Source of the DNA: Rugalucina vietnamica
Lineage: Eukaryota > Mollusca > Bivalvia > Lucinida > Lucinidae
Assembly (NCBI GenBank): GCA_964017185.1
Contig: OZ024873.1
Span: forward strand, 48,036,760 to 48,100,759
DNA length: 64,000 nt
Direction of reading: 5' to 3'
Shown here: piece after piece, positions 54,291-64,000 of the stretch
How the letters are laid out: the number at the start of each line of letters is the position of its first letter
Position numbering within the stretch: position 1 is the stretch's first letter
Notes under the pieces: generated by a model
What the model was told of the DNA's origin: nothing
Databases searched by the model: none
The model's input: the letters and a program-made list of their open reading frames with translations, nothing else
Translations under genes and position numbers: made by a program

Positions 54291-54351
54291 AGGCAATATG
54301 CCACAGAAAGCAAAGCAGAACCAGTCCATTAATCGAAATGACAATGATAAT

Positions 54352-54575
54352 TTGAGCCGCGACACGAGAAAACCCGTCTTCAGTGTTTCCGAGCAGCTTG
54401 TGACACAAACCGGCCTGTGCTGCTACAGAAGATGGCTAGAAGCCTGGAATTTCGGATTTAGAAAGAAGAGGAATTGTACTATTCGTGTAGCGAAAACAAA
54501 GGCAGTTACTGCGAAGCTGATCTGCGCCTTTGTTTTCGCATAGGCAAAAATCCGGTTTTCTCACGATGGGGCTCA
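54352..54575 (-). mobile_element. MITE-2 copy
   Basis: TTGAGCCGCGACACGAGAAA start and TCTCACGATGGGGCTCATTT end, with TAGCGAAAACAAAGGC..CTGATCTGCGCCTTTG inside. Confidence 0.75.
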
Positions 54576-54653
54576 TTTAAATCATTCAAAATAAGATAAA
54601 AAAAAAATACGACAAAAAGTGCCTATTCTGCACCAGTCTTAACATCACAGATA

Positions 54654-54887
54654 TCTGAGCTGTGACATGAGAAAAACTATCTTCCAACCAGGACCAGCAC
54701 AACCCCGCATTGCCGATAGTCACAGGAGAAAGATAAAAGCTTGAGATTTTGGATTTAACAAGAGAGATTGTACTGTGTTGTGAAAACAAAGGCGCTGATC
54801 ATTTGTACAGTTACTGTACAGCTGATCTGCATCTTTGTTTTTTTGCATAATGATTTTTTTTTTTTCATGTTTCATGATGTAGCTCAT
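54654..54887 (-). mobile_element. MITE-2 copy, diverged
   Basis: CTGAGCTGTGACATGAGAAA start and TCATGATGTAGCTCAT end, with AAAACAAAGGCGCTGATCAT..CAGCTGATCTGCATC inside. Confidence 0.65.
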
Positions 54888-54977
54888 CTTATGCCAAATA
54901 TTAAGAAGACCTTCTCATTTGTATTTAAAGATTTCATTTCTGTACGGAACCCGGGAAGGGACATTTTTTTTCTTCTT

Positions 54978-55215
54978 TTTATCTTGTTTAAACAACTTAT
55001 TATGTTGTTTAAACAACTTAATTATCTTGTTTACACAAGATAATTTTCTTGTTTAAACAACTTATTATGTTGTTTAAACAACTTAATTATCTTGTTTATA
55101 CAAGATAATTATCTTGTTAAAACAACTTAATATGTCGTTATAACAAGATAATATGTCGTCCAAACAACTTAATAAGTCGTTATGACAAGATATTATGTCG
55201 TCGAAACGACTTAAT
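54978..55215. repeat. Palindromic satellite of GTTTAAAC / AAGATAATTATCTT words
   Basis: About 240 bp of units mixing TTGTTTAAACAACTTATTATG and TTGTTTACACAAGATAATT, grading rightward into TCGTTATAACAAGATAATATG and GTCGTCGAAACGACTTAAT. Nearly every unit is itself a short inverted repeat around TTTAAA, TTATAA or TTCGAAA. Confidence 0.8.
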
Positions 55216-55251
55216 CCTGGACTGTGATTGGATGGATATTTGTCAAAAACA

Positions 55252-55690
55252 TGGCGGAACTTTCATCGAGAGAGTGTTTAGCGGAGCTATATTCTCATCT
55301 AGGACTGACGTATAGGGAGACTGGGAGAGCGCATCTTTGTTGGCGATGAAGCATTATGTTCGCATTTGAGAAAGGCACATGAAGCGAATATTTAAAGGGT
55401 TAAAACCTTCACTTAGTGACATTATAGTGATATTGGATGTGTCATCGATTACATGCAAACCGAACTGCAAGAATCAGGCCGGCTTCACAGGTATCGAATG
55501 TATGGGTCACGGTTTATTAGCTGTCAGAAAGGAAGACGTCAGACTAATCTTTATAGAGCTTGATCCTGATGGGGTGGCTGCCAGACTTTCAAGGCGTCTA
55601 GAAAGACGTACTTACACGGTTCCTGGTCCCAATTTCATTTGGCGTATAGATGGATCATTTTGGACTTTGCATAAGTGGCTGTATTGACGG
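55252..55690 (+). mobile_element. Fossil of a metazoan integrase-type (DDE) element
   Basis: Plus-strand readings carry MAELSSRECLAEL..LGLTYRE and RKEDVRLIFIELDPDGVAAR, RRTYTVPGPNFIWRIDG, which match the N-terminal part and the start of the catalytic core of the widespread metazoan integrase-core proteins ('LDPxGV..R..YxxxGPNxxWHxDG'). The remainder of the core is missing. It looks broken in several places and old. Whether the source was a transposon or a domesticated gene cannot be told here. Confidence 0.6.
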
Positions 55691-56118
55691 ATTTTAAAAA
55701 AAAATCATTTGGCTGAACTGTACAATACAAACAATAATACTAGGGGTGATTACGGTACAGAAAGTGGACTCGTACGTGACTAACTGACTTTTCTTTGGAA
55801 CAATTGGAGTAGAGATTCTACGTGGAGGGGAGCAGCAGTTGTGCACACTGTTTATGGTCTGTGTTAAGAGATTTTTTGTGGTTTGACGTCCTAGTTGACA
55901 ATGTTGTAGTGATGTCGGGACGCAGCCACCGCTTTCTGGGTACTAACTAGTAATATGTACAAGGACAGTTCATGTGTCAGTTTTGCACGAGGACAAAATC
56001 CCGTCGTCAGTGGGAGATCTAACTTACTGCAAGTTCAGCGCTCTTCCACCAAACTGTTGAACTTGTTTTCATTTTTACTGCAGTAAACTCACGCCAAACC
56101 TCTAATGTGGAACTAAAC
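55691..56118. other. Downstream region, no gene seen
   Basis: No supported frame or repeat. Confidence 0.4.
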
Positions 56119-56392
56119 CATATCAAAAACATGCCCATGCAATACACAGAAATTTTTAAGTTTAAAAAAACTGAGAATTTTCAGTAGATATTTTTTTTTC
56201 TTATTTTCGCTCAAAAGATAGATTGTGGGTACACGTTAGAACCGCTTTGATGAGGCGGTTCTAACGAGTACCCACAATCTATGTTTTGGAGCAAAAATGA
56301 GAACAATAGGTATACGAGTACCCCTGCATACCCAAGTTTTATAAAAGTTGGGTATGAGGGGGTATACTTTTCATGGACATGTTTTTCTGATG
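56119..56392 (+). mobile_element. MITE-1 copy
   Basis: CATATCAAAAACATGCCCAT start, CATGGACATGTTTTTCTGATG end, hairpin AGATTGTGGGTACACG..GTACCCACAATCT present. Confidence 0.8.
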
Positions 56393-56444
56393 TTTCGTCA
56401 ATATCACTTAATAATGTATCACCATGTGTCCTTTAAGATGAATG

Positions 56445-56560
56445 AATCACCGTGGCCTGGTGGTAAAGTCTGGAACACAGAATGGATAGGTTCTGGGTTC
56501 GATCTCCACTCTGACGGATATGTTGTGTCATTGAGCAAGACACATTATTTCCCCATTTTC
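56445..56560 (+). repeat. tRNA-derived SINE
   Basis: CCGTGGCCTGGTGGTAAAG (A box) and GGTTCTGGGTTCGATCTCC (B box), followed by ACTCTGACGGATATGTTGTG and CATTGAGCAAGACAC, the body typical of CORE-type molluscan SINEs. Confidence 0.75.
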
Positions 56561-56679
56561 AGCTATGTTTCACTTATTACTGGTTTATTCAGAGGAAGTG
56601 ATGGCTCCGTCCCTACATGACTGAAAAAATGTTGACTGGAACGTTAGACTTCGTAAAACATCTTTCAGTTGAAGTAATG

Positions 56680-56706
56680 CTTCTCTCCAGTATGCCTTCT
56701 ATAGTG
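56680..56706 (-). pseudogene. Possible zinc-finger linker relic
   Basis: The minus-strand reading GGCATACTGGAGAGAAGC gives RHTGEK, the C2H2 inter-finger linker. No finger flanks it, so it is a scrap or a coincidence. Confidence 0.25.
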
Positions 56707-56728
56707 GACCCAGAGCGGACTGAGATAC

Positions 56729-56950
56729 TCATGAATCACCGCATCAGAACATCTGATATATGAATATGCGAAAACAAAGGCGCATATCTCTGTATAACAT
56801 GCAGTAATTGTTATCGATACATATACGTGTATAGCGCAATTCCTCTTTTAAAATCCGAATTTTCAAGCTTCTAGCCGTCTTTCGTGTCTGTAAAGACCTG
56901 TTTGTTGCAGATCAGAACCCTAAGACCGATCTTTTAGTGTCGCGGCTCAT
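56729..56950 (+). mobile_element. MITE-2 copy, diverged
   Basis: CATGAATCACCGCATCAGAA start, TTTAGTGTCGCGGCTCAT end, GAATATGCGAAAACAAAGGC inside. Confidence 0.6.
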
Positions 56951-57010
56951 TTCACCAGCAGACCTGACCATCAAAGGAACCTGTCATCAAAGGAATTAGT
57001 TTGTGTGTTT

Positions 57011-59137
57011 AGCTCACCTGAGTCGTCAGGCTCACAAGGTGATCCGTCCGTCGTCGTCCGTCCACGCTTTCAAAGATCTTATTCTCTGAAATGGCTTGGC
57101 CAATTAAATTGAAATTTTATGTAGGGGGAACGAAAGTTTTGTCACGGGATCTTGGTCACATGACTAAGATGGCCGCAACGCCCATATATGGTAAAATCCT
57201 TAAAATCTTCTCCAGAGCCGGTGGGCCGATTTCCACGAAACTTGGTATGTAACGTCGGGGACTCCAGCTCATCATATTTTGTTCAAATGATGACCCTAGG
57301 ATGACCTTGACATATTTTACAGCAAGATCAATTTTAAAAAGATAGGCTTTTACATGGGTAAAGGCAAAAACAATGGCTATTTTGGAAACAATTGCAGCTT
57401 GAGAATTGAAAGCTGCTAGATGCAGACACCTAATGGAGGCAATGAAGGTATGTGATTAATTAAGGTCATTTCTTGGCCTTGACCCAAGGTCATTAAAATG
57501 TCAAAATTAAGTCACAATTTCAAAGATCTTCTCTGAAATCGTTTGGCCGATCAAGATGCAATTTCATATGGAGTCTCCTTGGGTAGTCATCAAGATAACA
57601 TGTCCAAGTAATATATACCCTACTTTTATAAAGCAAAATTGGGGTATGAAGTGGTATGCAATTTTTCTGATTTTGCTCCAAAACATAGATTGTGGGTACT
57701 TGTTAAAACCGCCTGGACGAGGCGGTTCTAACATGTACCCACAATCTATGTTTCGAGCAAAAATAAGAAAAAAAAAAAAAAAAAGAAAAAACAAATGATA
57801 ATGAAAATTTTCATTTCTTACAACTTTACAAAATCTCTGTATATTGCATTGACATGTTTTCGTAATGGTGGCACTGACTTTTCGTTCGCGATACCTTGGT
57901 CACATGACCAAGATGACCGCCATGCTCATTACGGTAAAAACCCTTCAAAAATCTTCTTCTCAAGAACCGGTGGGCCGATTTCCTCGAAACTTGGTATGTA
58001 GCACCGGGAACTCCAGCCCATCGAAATTTGCTCAAATGGTGACCCTGGGATGATCTTGACCCTTTTAACGGCATGGTCAATTTGGAAAGACAGGCTTTTC
58101 GATTGGAAAAGGAGGAAACAATGAATATTTTGGAAATTTTTGCAAACTGAGGCTTGAAATGTGCTAGATGCAGACACCTAATGGAGCCAATGAAGGTTTA
58201 TGATCAATTTAGGTCAAGTCAATGAAATATCAAAATTAAGATTATGGTTTTCTCAAATTTATGACTGGGCATATGAAAGTGAAATTTTATGTGGAGTTTT
58301 CATGCTAAGGGCGGGGGGAGGCAAAGTTTTATCTGGATCGAATGCCCAACGTGGTTGCCATACTCACAGATGCTCAAAAATCTTCTTCTCAGTCCAGAAC
58401 CGGTTGACCCAATTTCACGAAACTTGGTATGCAGTATCTGGGACTCCAGCCCATCTTAGTTTGTTCAAATGATAGCCCTAGGATGACCTTGACCAAGCTT
58501 ACAGCAAGGTCAGTTTCGGAAACATATGCGTGTACACTGGAAAAAGTGAAAACAATGAATATTTTTGAAAGTATTGCATCCTGAAAGTTGGCAGAAGCAG
58601 GTAGAAGCAGGTATGCGATTAATTAAGATCAGTCTTTTCTTGACCTGGGACCAATGTCATTGAACTATCGAAATTAAAGACTTGTTTTTCACAGTAACTT
58701 CTCAGCCTATGAATGTGAAATTTTATTTGAAGACTTCATGCAGAGGGAAAATGAAATCGGGGTAACATGCTCAACATGTCTGCCATGCTCCAAAATGCTC
58801 AAAAATCTTTTTCTGCAGAACCCGTGGGCCAAGATTCCCGAAACTTGGTTTGTAGCATCGAGGACCTTAGCCCATCATAGTTTGTTCACATGATGGCCCA
58901 TGGATAACCATGACCTATTTTACGCTAAGGTACATGTAACTTTGAAAACTGGCTTTTACATGGGAAAAGTGAAAACAACTGATTTTTTAGCTATTGCAGC
59001 CTGGGACTTGCAGATGCGACAACTAATGAACCCAATGAAGGTGTGTGAGTATTCAAGGTCAAGGTCATTTAATGATGGCTAAATGCTCCAAGATCAAACT
59101 TCAGGTGAGCGTTCTCAGGACCAGTGGTCCCTTGTTT
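57011..59137 (+). mobile_element. R2 repeat, 2.1-kb copy with internal units and a nested MITE
   Basis: Left boundary AGCTCACCTGAGTCGTCAGG plus GTCCGTCGTCGTCCGTCC; right boundary TTCAGGTGAGCGTTCTCAGG plus ACCAGTGGTCCCTTGTTT. Inside are about four units of 400-480 bp with the recurrent blocks GCCGATTTCCACGAAACTTG, GATGACCTTGACATATTTTA, TGCAGACACCTAATGGAG and TGAAATTTTATGTGGAG. A MITE-1 copy (57588-57867) is inserted in the second unit. No long frame is present. Confidence 0.8.
57588..57867 (-). mobile_element. MITE-1 copy nested in R2
   Basis: CATCAAGATAACATGTCC start and GACATGTTTTCGTAATG end, with hairpin ATAGATTGTGGGTACTTG..CATGTACCCACAATCTAT. It breaks an R2 unit, so MITE-1 was active after R2 spread. 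Confidence 0.85.
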
Positions 59138-59215
59138 AGTGTGATAGAGCCACCTCTTGTTGGATATTACAATCAGTACTATTGGGACTCATTTATAAAT
59201 GTGCACACGGAGACA

Positions 59216-59290
59216 GCCCAGTGCCAGTGAGATTCGACCCACCGCACCTCGATCCGGTTCCAGTGCACCACTAGGTCACCGCGATCCCAT
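59216..59290 (-). repeat. tRNA-derived SINE head
   Basis: On minus, GCGGTGACCTAGTGGTGCAC (A box) and GGTGGGTCGAATCTCACTGG (B box) in tRNA-like spacing. Confidence 0.65.
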
Positions 59291-59302
59291 TTCAAGGATT
59301 TT

Positions 59303-59477
59303 TTATCTGTTCATGTGTATGATATCAATATGATAATGGTGCTGTTTCTTGTTGCTTTTACTGGCAAAGCGTTTCCCACAGATCTCACAACTATAAGGTT
59401 TCTCTCCAGTATGATTTTCCTCATGTTCGGCTGTTCCTGATGGCTTGCTACAGAAGCGACAGAAATATTTCATTACA
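59303..59477 (-). CDS. C2H2 zinc-finger terminal exon
   Basis: On minus a TTCTTCTCAG acceptor (59478-59480) leads into an open frame with VMKYFCRFCSKPSGTAEHEE, the linker HTGEKPY and a second finger SCEICGKRF..KKQHHYH, stop TAA at 59303-59305. Finger 1 is short (C-x2-C-x8-H-x3-H), and finger 2 has a normal C-x2-C-x12-H. Such proteins bind DNA in the nucleus. This would be the last exon of a gene whose upstream exons lie toward higher coordinates. A similar linker scrap at 61684-61735 on the same strand may be a decayed exon of the same gene or a paralogue. Intact within itself, but no upstream exon was identified. Confidence 0.55.
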
Positions 59478-59580
59478 CTGAGAAGAAGTGTTGCGTCTGA
59501 AAGGAATCTAAGAACAACTTCGAGTCTAGTCAAACCAAAGGTCCAGTGACGATAATGTAGCCTACCCAAGCACCGGGGCC

Positions 59581-59792
59581 GGGTCCCGAGGTTATAAAAA
59601 TCATGCTCAACTCAGCTGATCATGACATTTAAAGTGCTCATAAATACTAAAATAACCCAAATAATTTGAAATTTCAAGTCTAGATCACAAAGGCATGTAA
59701 TTTATACTGCCATGTTCCAACAATCGTTAGCATTTTAACATTGAAGAGCTGGACAAATGTTATTTACAAGTGAGCTGAGCATTAAAATGTTT
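59581..59792. other. No feature seen
   Basis: Short AT-rich interval between the zinc-finger exon and a MITE-1 copy. Confidence 0.4.
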
Positions 59793-60498
59793 CATTACGA
59801 AAACACGCCCATGCAATATACAGAAAGGTATAAGTAGGCAATGATCACGAAATGGCGCAATCAGAAAGAAATTCCCACTCCACAAACCGAGGGGTGGGAA
59901 AACACTAAAACGACACTTAGATACTTATACCAAGAAAACATATCGTAAGCCGAGTGAGCAGCTATTTCCCAATAGGCGGCCACTAAGTTACCCGAGCTGA
60001 ACTAAAAATATGAACACGAACATAAGGCTCAAACAGCACAAAAATTCGACTCCAAAACACAAAACAATTAGAACAACAGAAGTATTGCCTTAAAACGATC
60101 AGTAAATATAAAAACGGTTTTACAGGCGCCTTACCTCACCCTCATCTTCTGCAGTGGTTCACATTTAGTTAGTTGTTCGGTCGTCGTGGTGAATCTCTAA
60201 CTAGTCAATGGATCATTATGCTCAAACGAATAAATCATGATAGAGACTTTTAAGCTGTAAAAATTGAAAATTTCATCGGAAAATTTTCGATATTTTTAAC
60301 ATTTTTGCTTAAAATATTGATTGTGGGTACACGTTAGAACCGCCTCGACCGAGGCAGATCTAACGAGTACCCACAATCTTTGTTTTGAATCAAAAAAAAA
60401 AAAAAAAGGAAAATAGGTATATCCTTGTGAACCCCAGTTTTACTATATAGAAGTGGGGTTTAAAGGGGTATAGTTTTCATGGACATGTTTTCCTGATG
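59793..60498 (+). mobile_element. MITE-1 copy split by a LINE insertion
   Basis: CATTACGAAAACACGCCCAT and CAATATACAGAAA at the left, then a LINE fragment, then TTTTAAGCTGTAAAAATTG, the hairpin and GGACATGTTTTCCTGATG at the right. The two halves join at the expected place of the family consensus. Confidence 0.8.
59827..60240 (-). mobile_element. LINE (R1) 3'-UTR nested in MITE-1
   Basis: GGTATAAGTAGGCAATGATC through GTGAATCTCTAACTAGTCAA to AAATCATGATAG, the terminal ~410 bp of R1 in reverse. It proves R1 activity after this MITE-1 copy inserted. Confidence 0.8.
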
Positions 60499-60740
60499 TT
60501 TAACCTCGAGTCATGGGGGAAAAGGAATTTCATACGAATATGAACAAAACTCAAGCGTTCATCGGCAGGATTGCTAGCTCGGGGTAATCAATTTCCAGAA
60601 ATCTTAGAATGAACAATCTATCCAAGATGTTAAAACCAAAACTTCACACTGAAATGTTTATAAATTCTTCAATGAAAAATCAAACTGAAAATGTATTCAA
60701 TGAAAGAGTTATGAACACCATGAACCAATGCATAATATTT

Positions 60741-60914
60741 CCATAGATAAATTTTGATAGTTTTAAAATTTTTGCTCAAAACATACGCACCCACAATCTA
60801 TCTTTTGGGTCAAAACAAAAAAAGGAAACTAGGTATATACCCCGTAAACCCCAGTTTTACTATATTAATGTGGGTTTTGAGGGGGTATACATTTCACGGA
60901 CATGTTTTCTTAAT
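60741..60914 (+). mobile_element. MITE-1 partial copy
   Basis: TTTTTGCTCAAAACATACGC, then CCCACAATCTATCTTTTGG and CACGGACATGTTTTCTTAATG; one hairpin arm is largely deleted. Confidence 0.7.
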
Positions 60915-61020
60915 GAGTTGTCTTGCCCAAGGACACTACAAGGCGGAGGTTGGTTTCGAACTCAGGACTTTTCGCTCCGGAGTGCTACACTATACCCAAT
61001 AGACCACCGCGCTTCCCTTC
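60915..61020 (-). repeat. tRNA-derived SINE
   Basis: On minus, GGGAAGCGCGGTGGTCTATT (A-box region), CTGAGTTCGAAACCAACC (B box) and TGTCCTTGGGCAAGAC (CORE-type body). It abuts the preceding MITE-1. Confidence 0.7.
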
Positions 61021-61155
61021 TTACAAAAGGAAGACTTCATTATTCATATTCCGTATGTACAGAGTCCCAATGATCTGAGATGTAAGACGCCTCTGAATAA
61101 TTTATAAATCATTTCTTAAACAACTCTTGACTCCAGTTATGCATTGTTATCCTAG

Positions 61156-61677
61156 AAAAAAAAGTAAAAGTATAAACCGATCAGGAAATGGTGTGATCAG
61201 AAAGAAATTCCCACTCCAAAAACCGAGGTGGGGAAACAACCAAATTAACAATCCGGTACTTATACTAAAAACATATTGTAAGCCGAGTGGGCAGCTATTT
61301 TCCCAATAGGTGGCCACTCGGCCACCCAAGCTTAACTAAAAATTTGAAAACACACATAAGGCGCTAACAGCACAACGCCTTGGAACGAACAGAAATACAC
61401 AATTATTGGCAGGCTTAAATCAAATTTACATGGCCATAACCTCACCCTTAACTTCTGCAGTAGTTCATAACATTTAGTTAGTTCGGTCCCCGTGGTGAAT
61501 CTCTAACTAGTCAATGAATCATCAAGGACAAACAAATAAATCGTGATAAACATCCTGATGAAGCAAAAACGAGAACTCAACAGATTCAGTAAGCTGCCCG
61601 ACGATGGAGATCCCTGGGCGCCGAATAATTTACTGAAACCCGGAGCAAAAGAAAAACACCAGTTGGACCCCGGTGTT
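61156..61677 (-). mobile_element. LINE (R1) 3'-UTR copy
   Basis: AGTAAAAGTATAAACCGATC to CACCAGTTGGACCCCGGTG in reverse; lacks the last codons of the frame. Confidence 0.75.
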
Positions 61678-61683
61678 CATGTT

Positions 61684-61735
61684 TCCCTTCTCTGAAAATG
61701 TCACAACTGTAAGGTTTCAATACAGTATGTAAGGT
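61684..61735 (-). pseudogene. C2H2 zinc-finger relic
   Basis: The minus-strand reading gives HTVLKPYSCDIF, close to the HTGEKPYSCEIC string of 59303-59477 but without the second cysteine. It is a decayed finger-linker segment. Confidence 0.4.
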
Positions 61736-61925
61736 TCAAGCCGCCATGCTCGAGCTCTGAATAAAACGGCAGTCCTGGTCGGTCTTCGGTCGTTCTTCAG
61801 TGTTCCTGTACGTCATGGAGATACCTAAAAATCATTATGAAAGTCATTGTGAACGCAGAACCTAATGCAATGCATTGTTTATCATAACCATATGTTAGGA
61901 CTAAAGCTTTCTTGAAAACAGTTTT
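61736..61925. other. No feature seen
   Basis: No supported frame or repeat. Confidence 0.35.
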
Positions 61926-62215
61926 GGCAGCCTCCGTGGCCTAGTGATTAAGAGCGCTGATATTTCATTACCGCGCTTAATCATTCGATCATCTCCCCGC
62001 TGTGTCTGGTGTGGGTTCGAGCCCCGCACGGGGAACATGTAAATCTAGCCAAGTTTTGCTTGCGGGTGTGCCAGGGTTTTTTTTTTCTTTGTTCTCCCGT
62101 TTTCGCCCCACCTACTGATTGGCCCGTCCCATATGAGCTACAGGACATTGACGTTTGGTGTGTAGAAGCAAAATAAATAGCCGCAAATTCCATAGAAACG
62201 TTATTTCTGAATATA
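61926..62215 (+). repeat. tRNA-derived SINE
   Basis: GCCTCCGTGGCCTAGTGATT (A box) and GGTGTGGGTTCGAGCCCCGC (B box) are separated by about 75 bases, too far for a normal tRNA, and are followed by a body with GTGTGCCAGGGTTTT. Confidence 0.65.
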
Positions 62216-62300
62216 CCCTGTTTTGAATGGTTACAGTCCGCTTCTGAATCACAGACGCATTTTCATCGATGTGAAGAACAATCTTCGGTGTACATTAATG

Positions 62301-62867
62301 CACCAGTCATTTGTATACCCCCTAGGACCGGGGAAAAGCGGGGCTTTTAACTTTTCAAATTTTAAAGCCCTGGTAAAAGTACCGCCCTGCGGGGCCAAAT
62401 GTTTGGTAAAATCCCTGCAAAAGGCCCCGGCTCTCCGGACTGAGCTATTTGAATATTCTTTACGCGCTTATTCCATGGTGGTAAAACTAGGCATAATTTA
62501 GCCCAGTGGTTTCAAAAATGAATTTGAACACCCCGTACACACACCAGTAAGCCTTTTGCATTAAATCAAACTTGATTCATTTTCTTGATATTTTGCATGC
62601 TAAAATATAACAGCTGTGACTTGTTCTCATGAAATTTAAAGCATATAAATCACATGTGAAAAAGCTAAATAGTTCATTTAGATTAATACAAGATATTCAT
62701 GTTAAAAAGCGTGATTGGACACTGAAATGCTATATTGGCGGGAAATTGAAACCCCGGCACATCCCCGGCACTGCCGGGACTCATCGGAGGTTAATTCCCG
62801 GCACTTAAGCCCCGCAATGCCCCTGCTATCCCCGGCCATAGGAAGCCGGATATACAAATGACTGGTG
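62301..62867. mobile_element. 567-bp inverted-repeat element, CACCAGTCATTTGTATA ends
   Basis: CACCAGTCATTTGTATACC at the left is mirrored by TATACAAATGACTGGTG at the right. Both flanks inside are rich in CCCCGG words (CCTAGGACCGGGGAAAAGC; AATGCCCCTGCTATCCCCGG). Non-autonomous, no transposase. Confidence 0.75.
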
Positions 62868-63209
62868 TATAGGATGCAAAAAATGGTAATTATTTTCGAT
62901 GGGACCGATGCTAGAAGATCGCCCCATCCCACATTTAGGAAAATCTCCGTTGTCCTCCTTGCTTCGCTACGCTCAGCGATTCAGAAAAAAGGTTTTAGAG
63001 CACTTTGGACCTTTTATTTTGCTTGTAGACATTAAACGTCAAGGTCCTGTGCTGTAACTAATGTTACATCACAACTTTTAGCCTACAGACCTATATCTAA
63101 GTAAGACATGTCGGCTCAAGTATAGAATAAGCAAAAAGAAGTTCATGAGTTTGATGTGTGAATCTATGAAAACAAGTATTCATACGCCGGTCTGGTACAT
63201 GTATATGAC
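62868..63209. other. No feature seen
   Basis: No supported frame or repeat. Confidence 0.4.
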
Positions 63210-63700
63210 AGAATATTATTACTCCTAAGCAGCTTTCTTTGATGCACATTAGTTGTGACTGAACGTTACAGAGAAATGGTGCCAAAGTTAAGCCGTGGTG
63301 ACGGCGCTCACGTTGAATGACGTTCTTGACTTGATTTTACGTAAAGATTTTGCTTAAATAATACAGATAGTTTTATCTATATTTGATAGGTCGACGAGTT
63401 GACAGGTCGACAGGTCGATGAGTCGACGGGTTGACAGGTCGACGGGTCGACAGGTCGACGGGTTGACAGGTACTCACCACTTGAGTGGCAGAAACTATTA
63501 CTCTTTGGGTGCTTCCTTTGTTGCACAATAGTTGTGACGTCATCGTTTCAGAAAAAACGGCGCCAAAGTAAAGATTGGTGACGGCGCAAACGTTGAATGG
63601 CGTTCTCAATGTTTACGTATAGCTTTAGTTACATAATATATGTAAGCAGATTGACGGGTCAGGTCGATGGGTCTACGGGTCGACAGGTCGACGGGCAAGT
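63210..63700. repeat. ~270-bp duplicated unit with GTCGAC minisatellite
   Basis: Two copies of a unit holding ATTAGTTGTGAC or ATAGTTGTGACGTCATCG, GGTGACGGCGC and ACGTTGAATG(G/A)CGTTCT (63215-63330 and 63485-63610). Each is followed by an array of GGTCGACAGGTCGACGG-like words (63389-63472 and 63648-63700). Confidence 0.8.
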
Positions 63701-64000
63701 ATAAACATAGGACTAGCACCATCGGCTATTATCGGATTTACGGAAATACCCGAGCGCTTACCTGTGAAATTACTGTTGAGCGATGTACACAATTGAATAG
63801 GAAAACCATATAAAATGTTAAAAATGACACTTTTTCCGTTTTACGACAAAATTTTATAAGTTATGGTCATAATGTTTATAATATGCCATAAAATGTGGTA
63901 TAAAAATATACAAAATAAGTATTTGCCTTGTTTCTTCCTTTTGAGATTGAAAATCCTTCCATATTTGAAAGTTCGTCCATATTAATCTCATAGACTCAGT
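63701..64000. other. No feature seen
   Basis: AT-rich end of the window without supported frames. Confidence 0.4.

Noticed and set aside
54223-54408. Poly-Lys and poly-Phe frames
   Set aside because: They are translations of the T run at 54236-54288.
57564-57798. Frames of 76-80 codons on both strands sharing similar sequence
   Set aside because: They arise from the palindromic core of MITE-1, which reads alike on both strands.
61926-62035. Functional tRNA gene
   Set aside because: A- and B-box-like words are present, but their spacing and the acceptor and anticodon stems do not fit a tRNA; a SINE head explains it. The same reasoning applies to the sites at 42827, 56445, 59216 and 60915.

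Overview
The window looks like nuclear DNA of a mollusc, most likely a bivalve of the clam lineage. It has AT-rich non-coding sequence, short exons separated by 1-15 kb introns with standard GT..AG sites, and a dense load of non-LTR retroelement 3' ends, hairpin MITEs and tRNA-derived SINEs of the kinds common in bivalve genomes. Nothing bacterial is present. The species assignment is inference from the repeats and the protein family; no marker gene is present.

The core is a head-to-tail array of three paralogous plus-strand genes, here called A (3959-14300), B (19268-37499) and C (44499-54100). Each has the same three-exon structure with identical intron phases (1, then 0). Exon 1 encodes a signal peptide, a somatomedin-B-like cysteine cluster and a YxNxYCxxC module. 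Exon 2 encodes a second, YKNxFCWLCN module. Exon 3 encodes a cysteine-containing domain that ends in a small-residue patch and a short hydrophobic tail. The layout resembles the extracellular half of mollusc methuselah-like/adhesion GPCRs, but no seven-helix domain or GPS is seen. The products would be about 590-600-residue secreted or membrane-tethered (possibly GPI-linked) proteins. Copy A carries an in-frame stop in exon 2. This array is my candidate for an undescribed system.

The introns and flanks are layered mobile DNA. Intron 2 of A holds a 4.2-kb element with roughly 0.9-kb terminal inverted repeats and a 5-bp target duplication. Intron 2 of B holds a solo LTR inside a LINE copy and a 7.7-kb Gmr1-like Ty3/gypsy element (integrase before reverse transcriptase, SCAN-type Gag). 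The Gmr1-like element sits in a large palindromic repeat and itself carries an 866-bp TA-flanked insertion. The B-C intergenic region has a 1.4-kb inverted-repeat element inserted in a LINE, and a run of tandem pol III A-box-like units. One LINE family has at least 13 copies, one hairpin MITE (MITE-1) about 9 and another (MITE-2) 9.

Downstream of C (54.1-64 kb) lie an unusual TTTAAA-centred palindromic satellite, a fossil of a metazoan integrase-type gene, a minus-strand C2H2 zinc-finger terminal exon, a 2.1-kb repeat bounded by AGCTCACCTGA/TCAGGTGAGC, several SINEs, and a SalI-site minisatellite.
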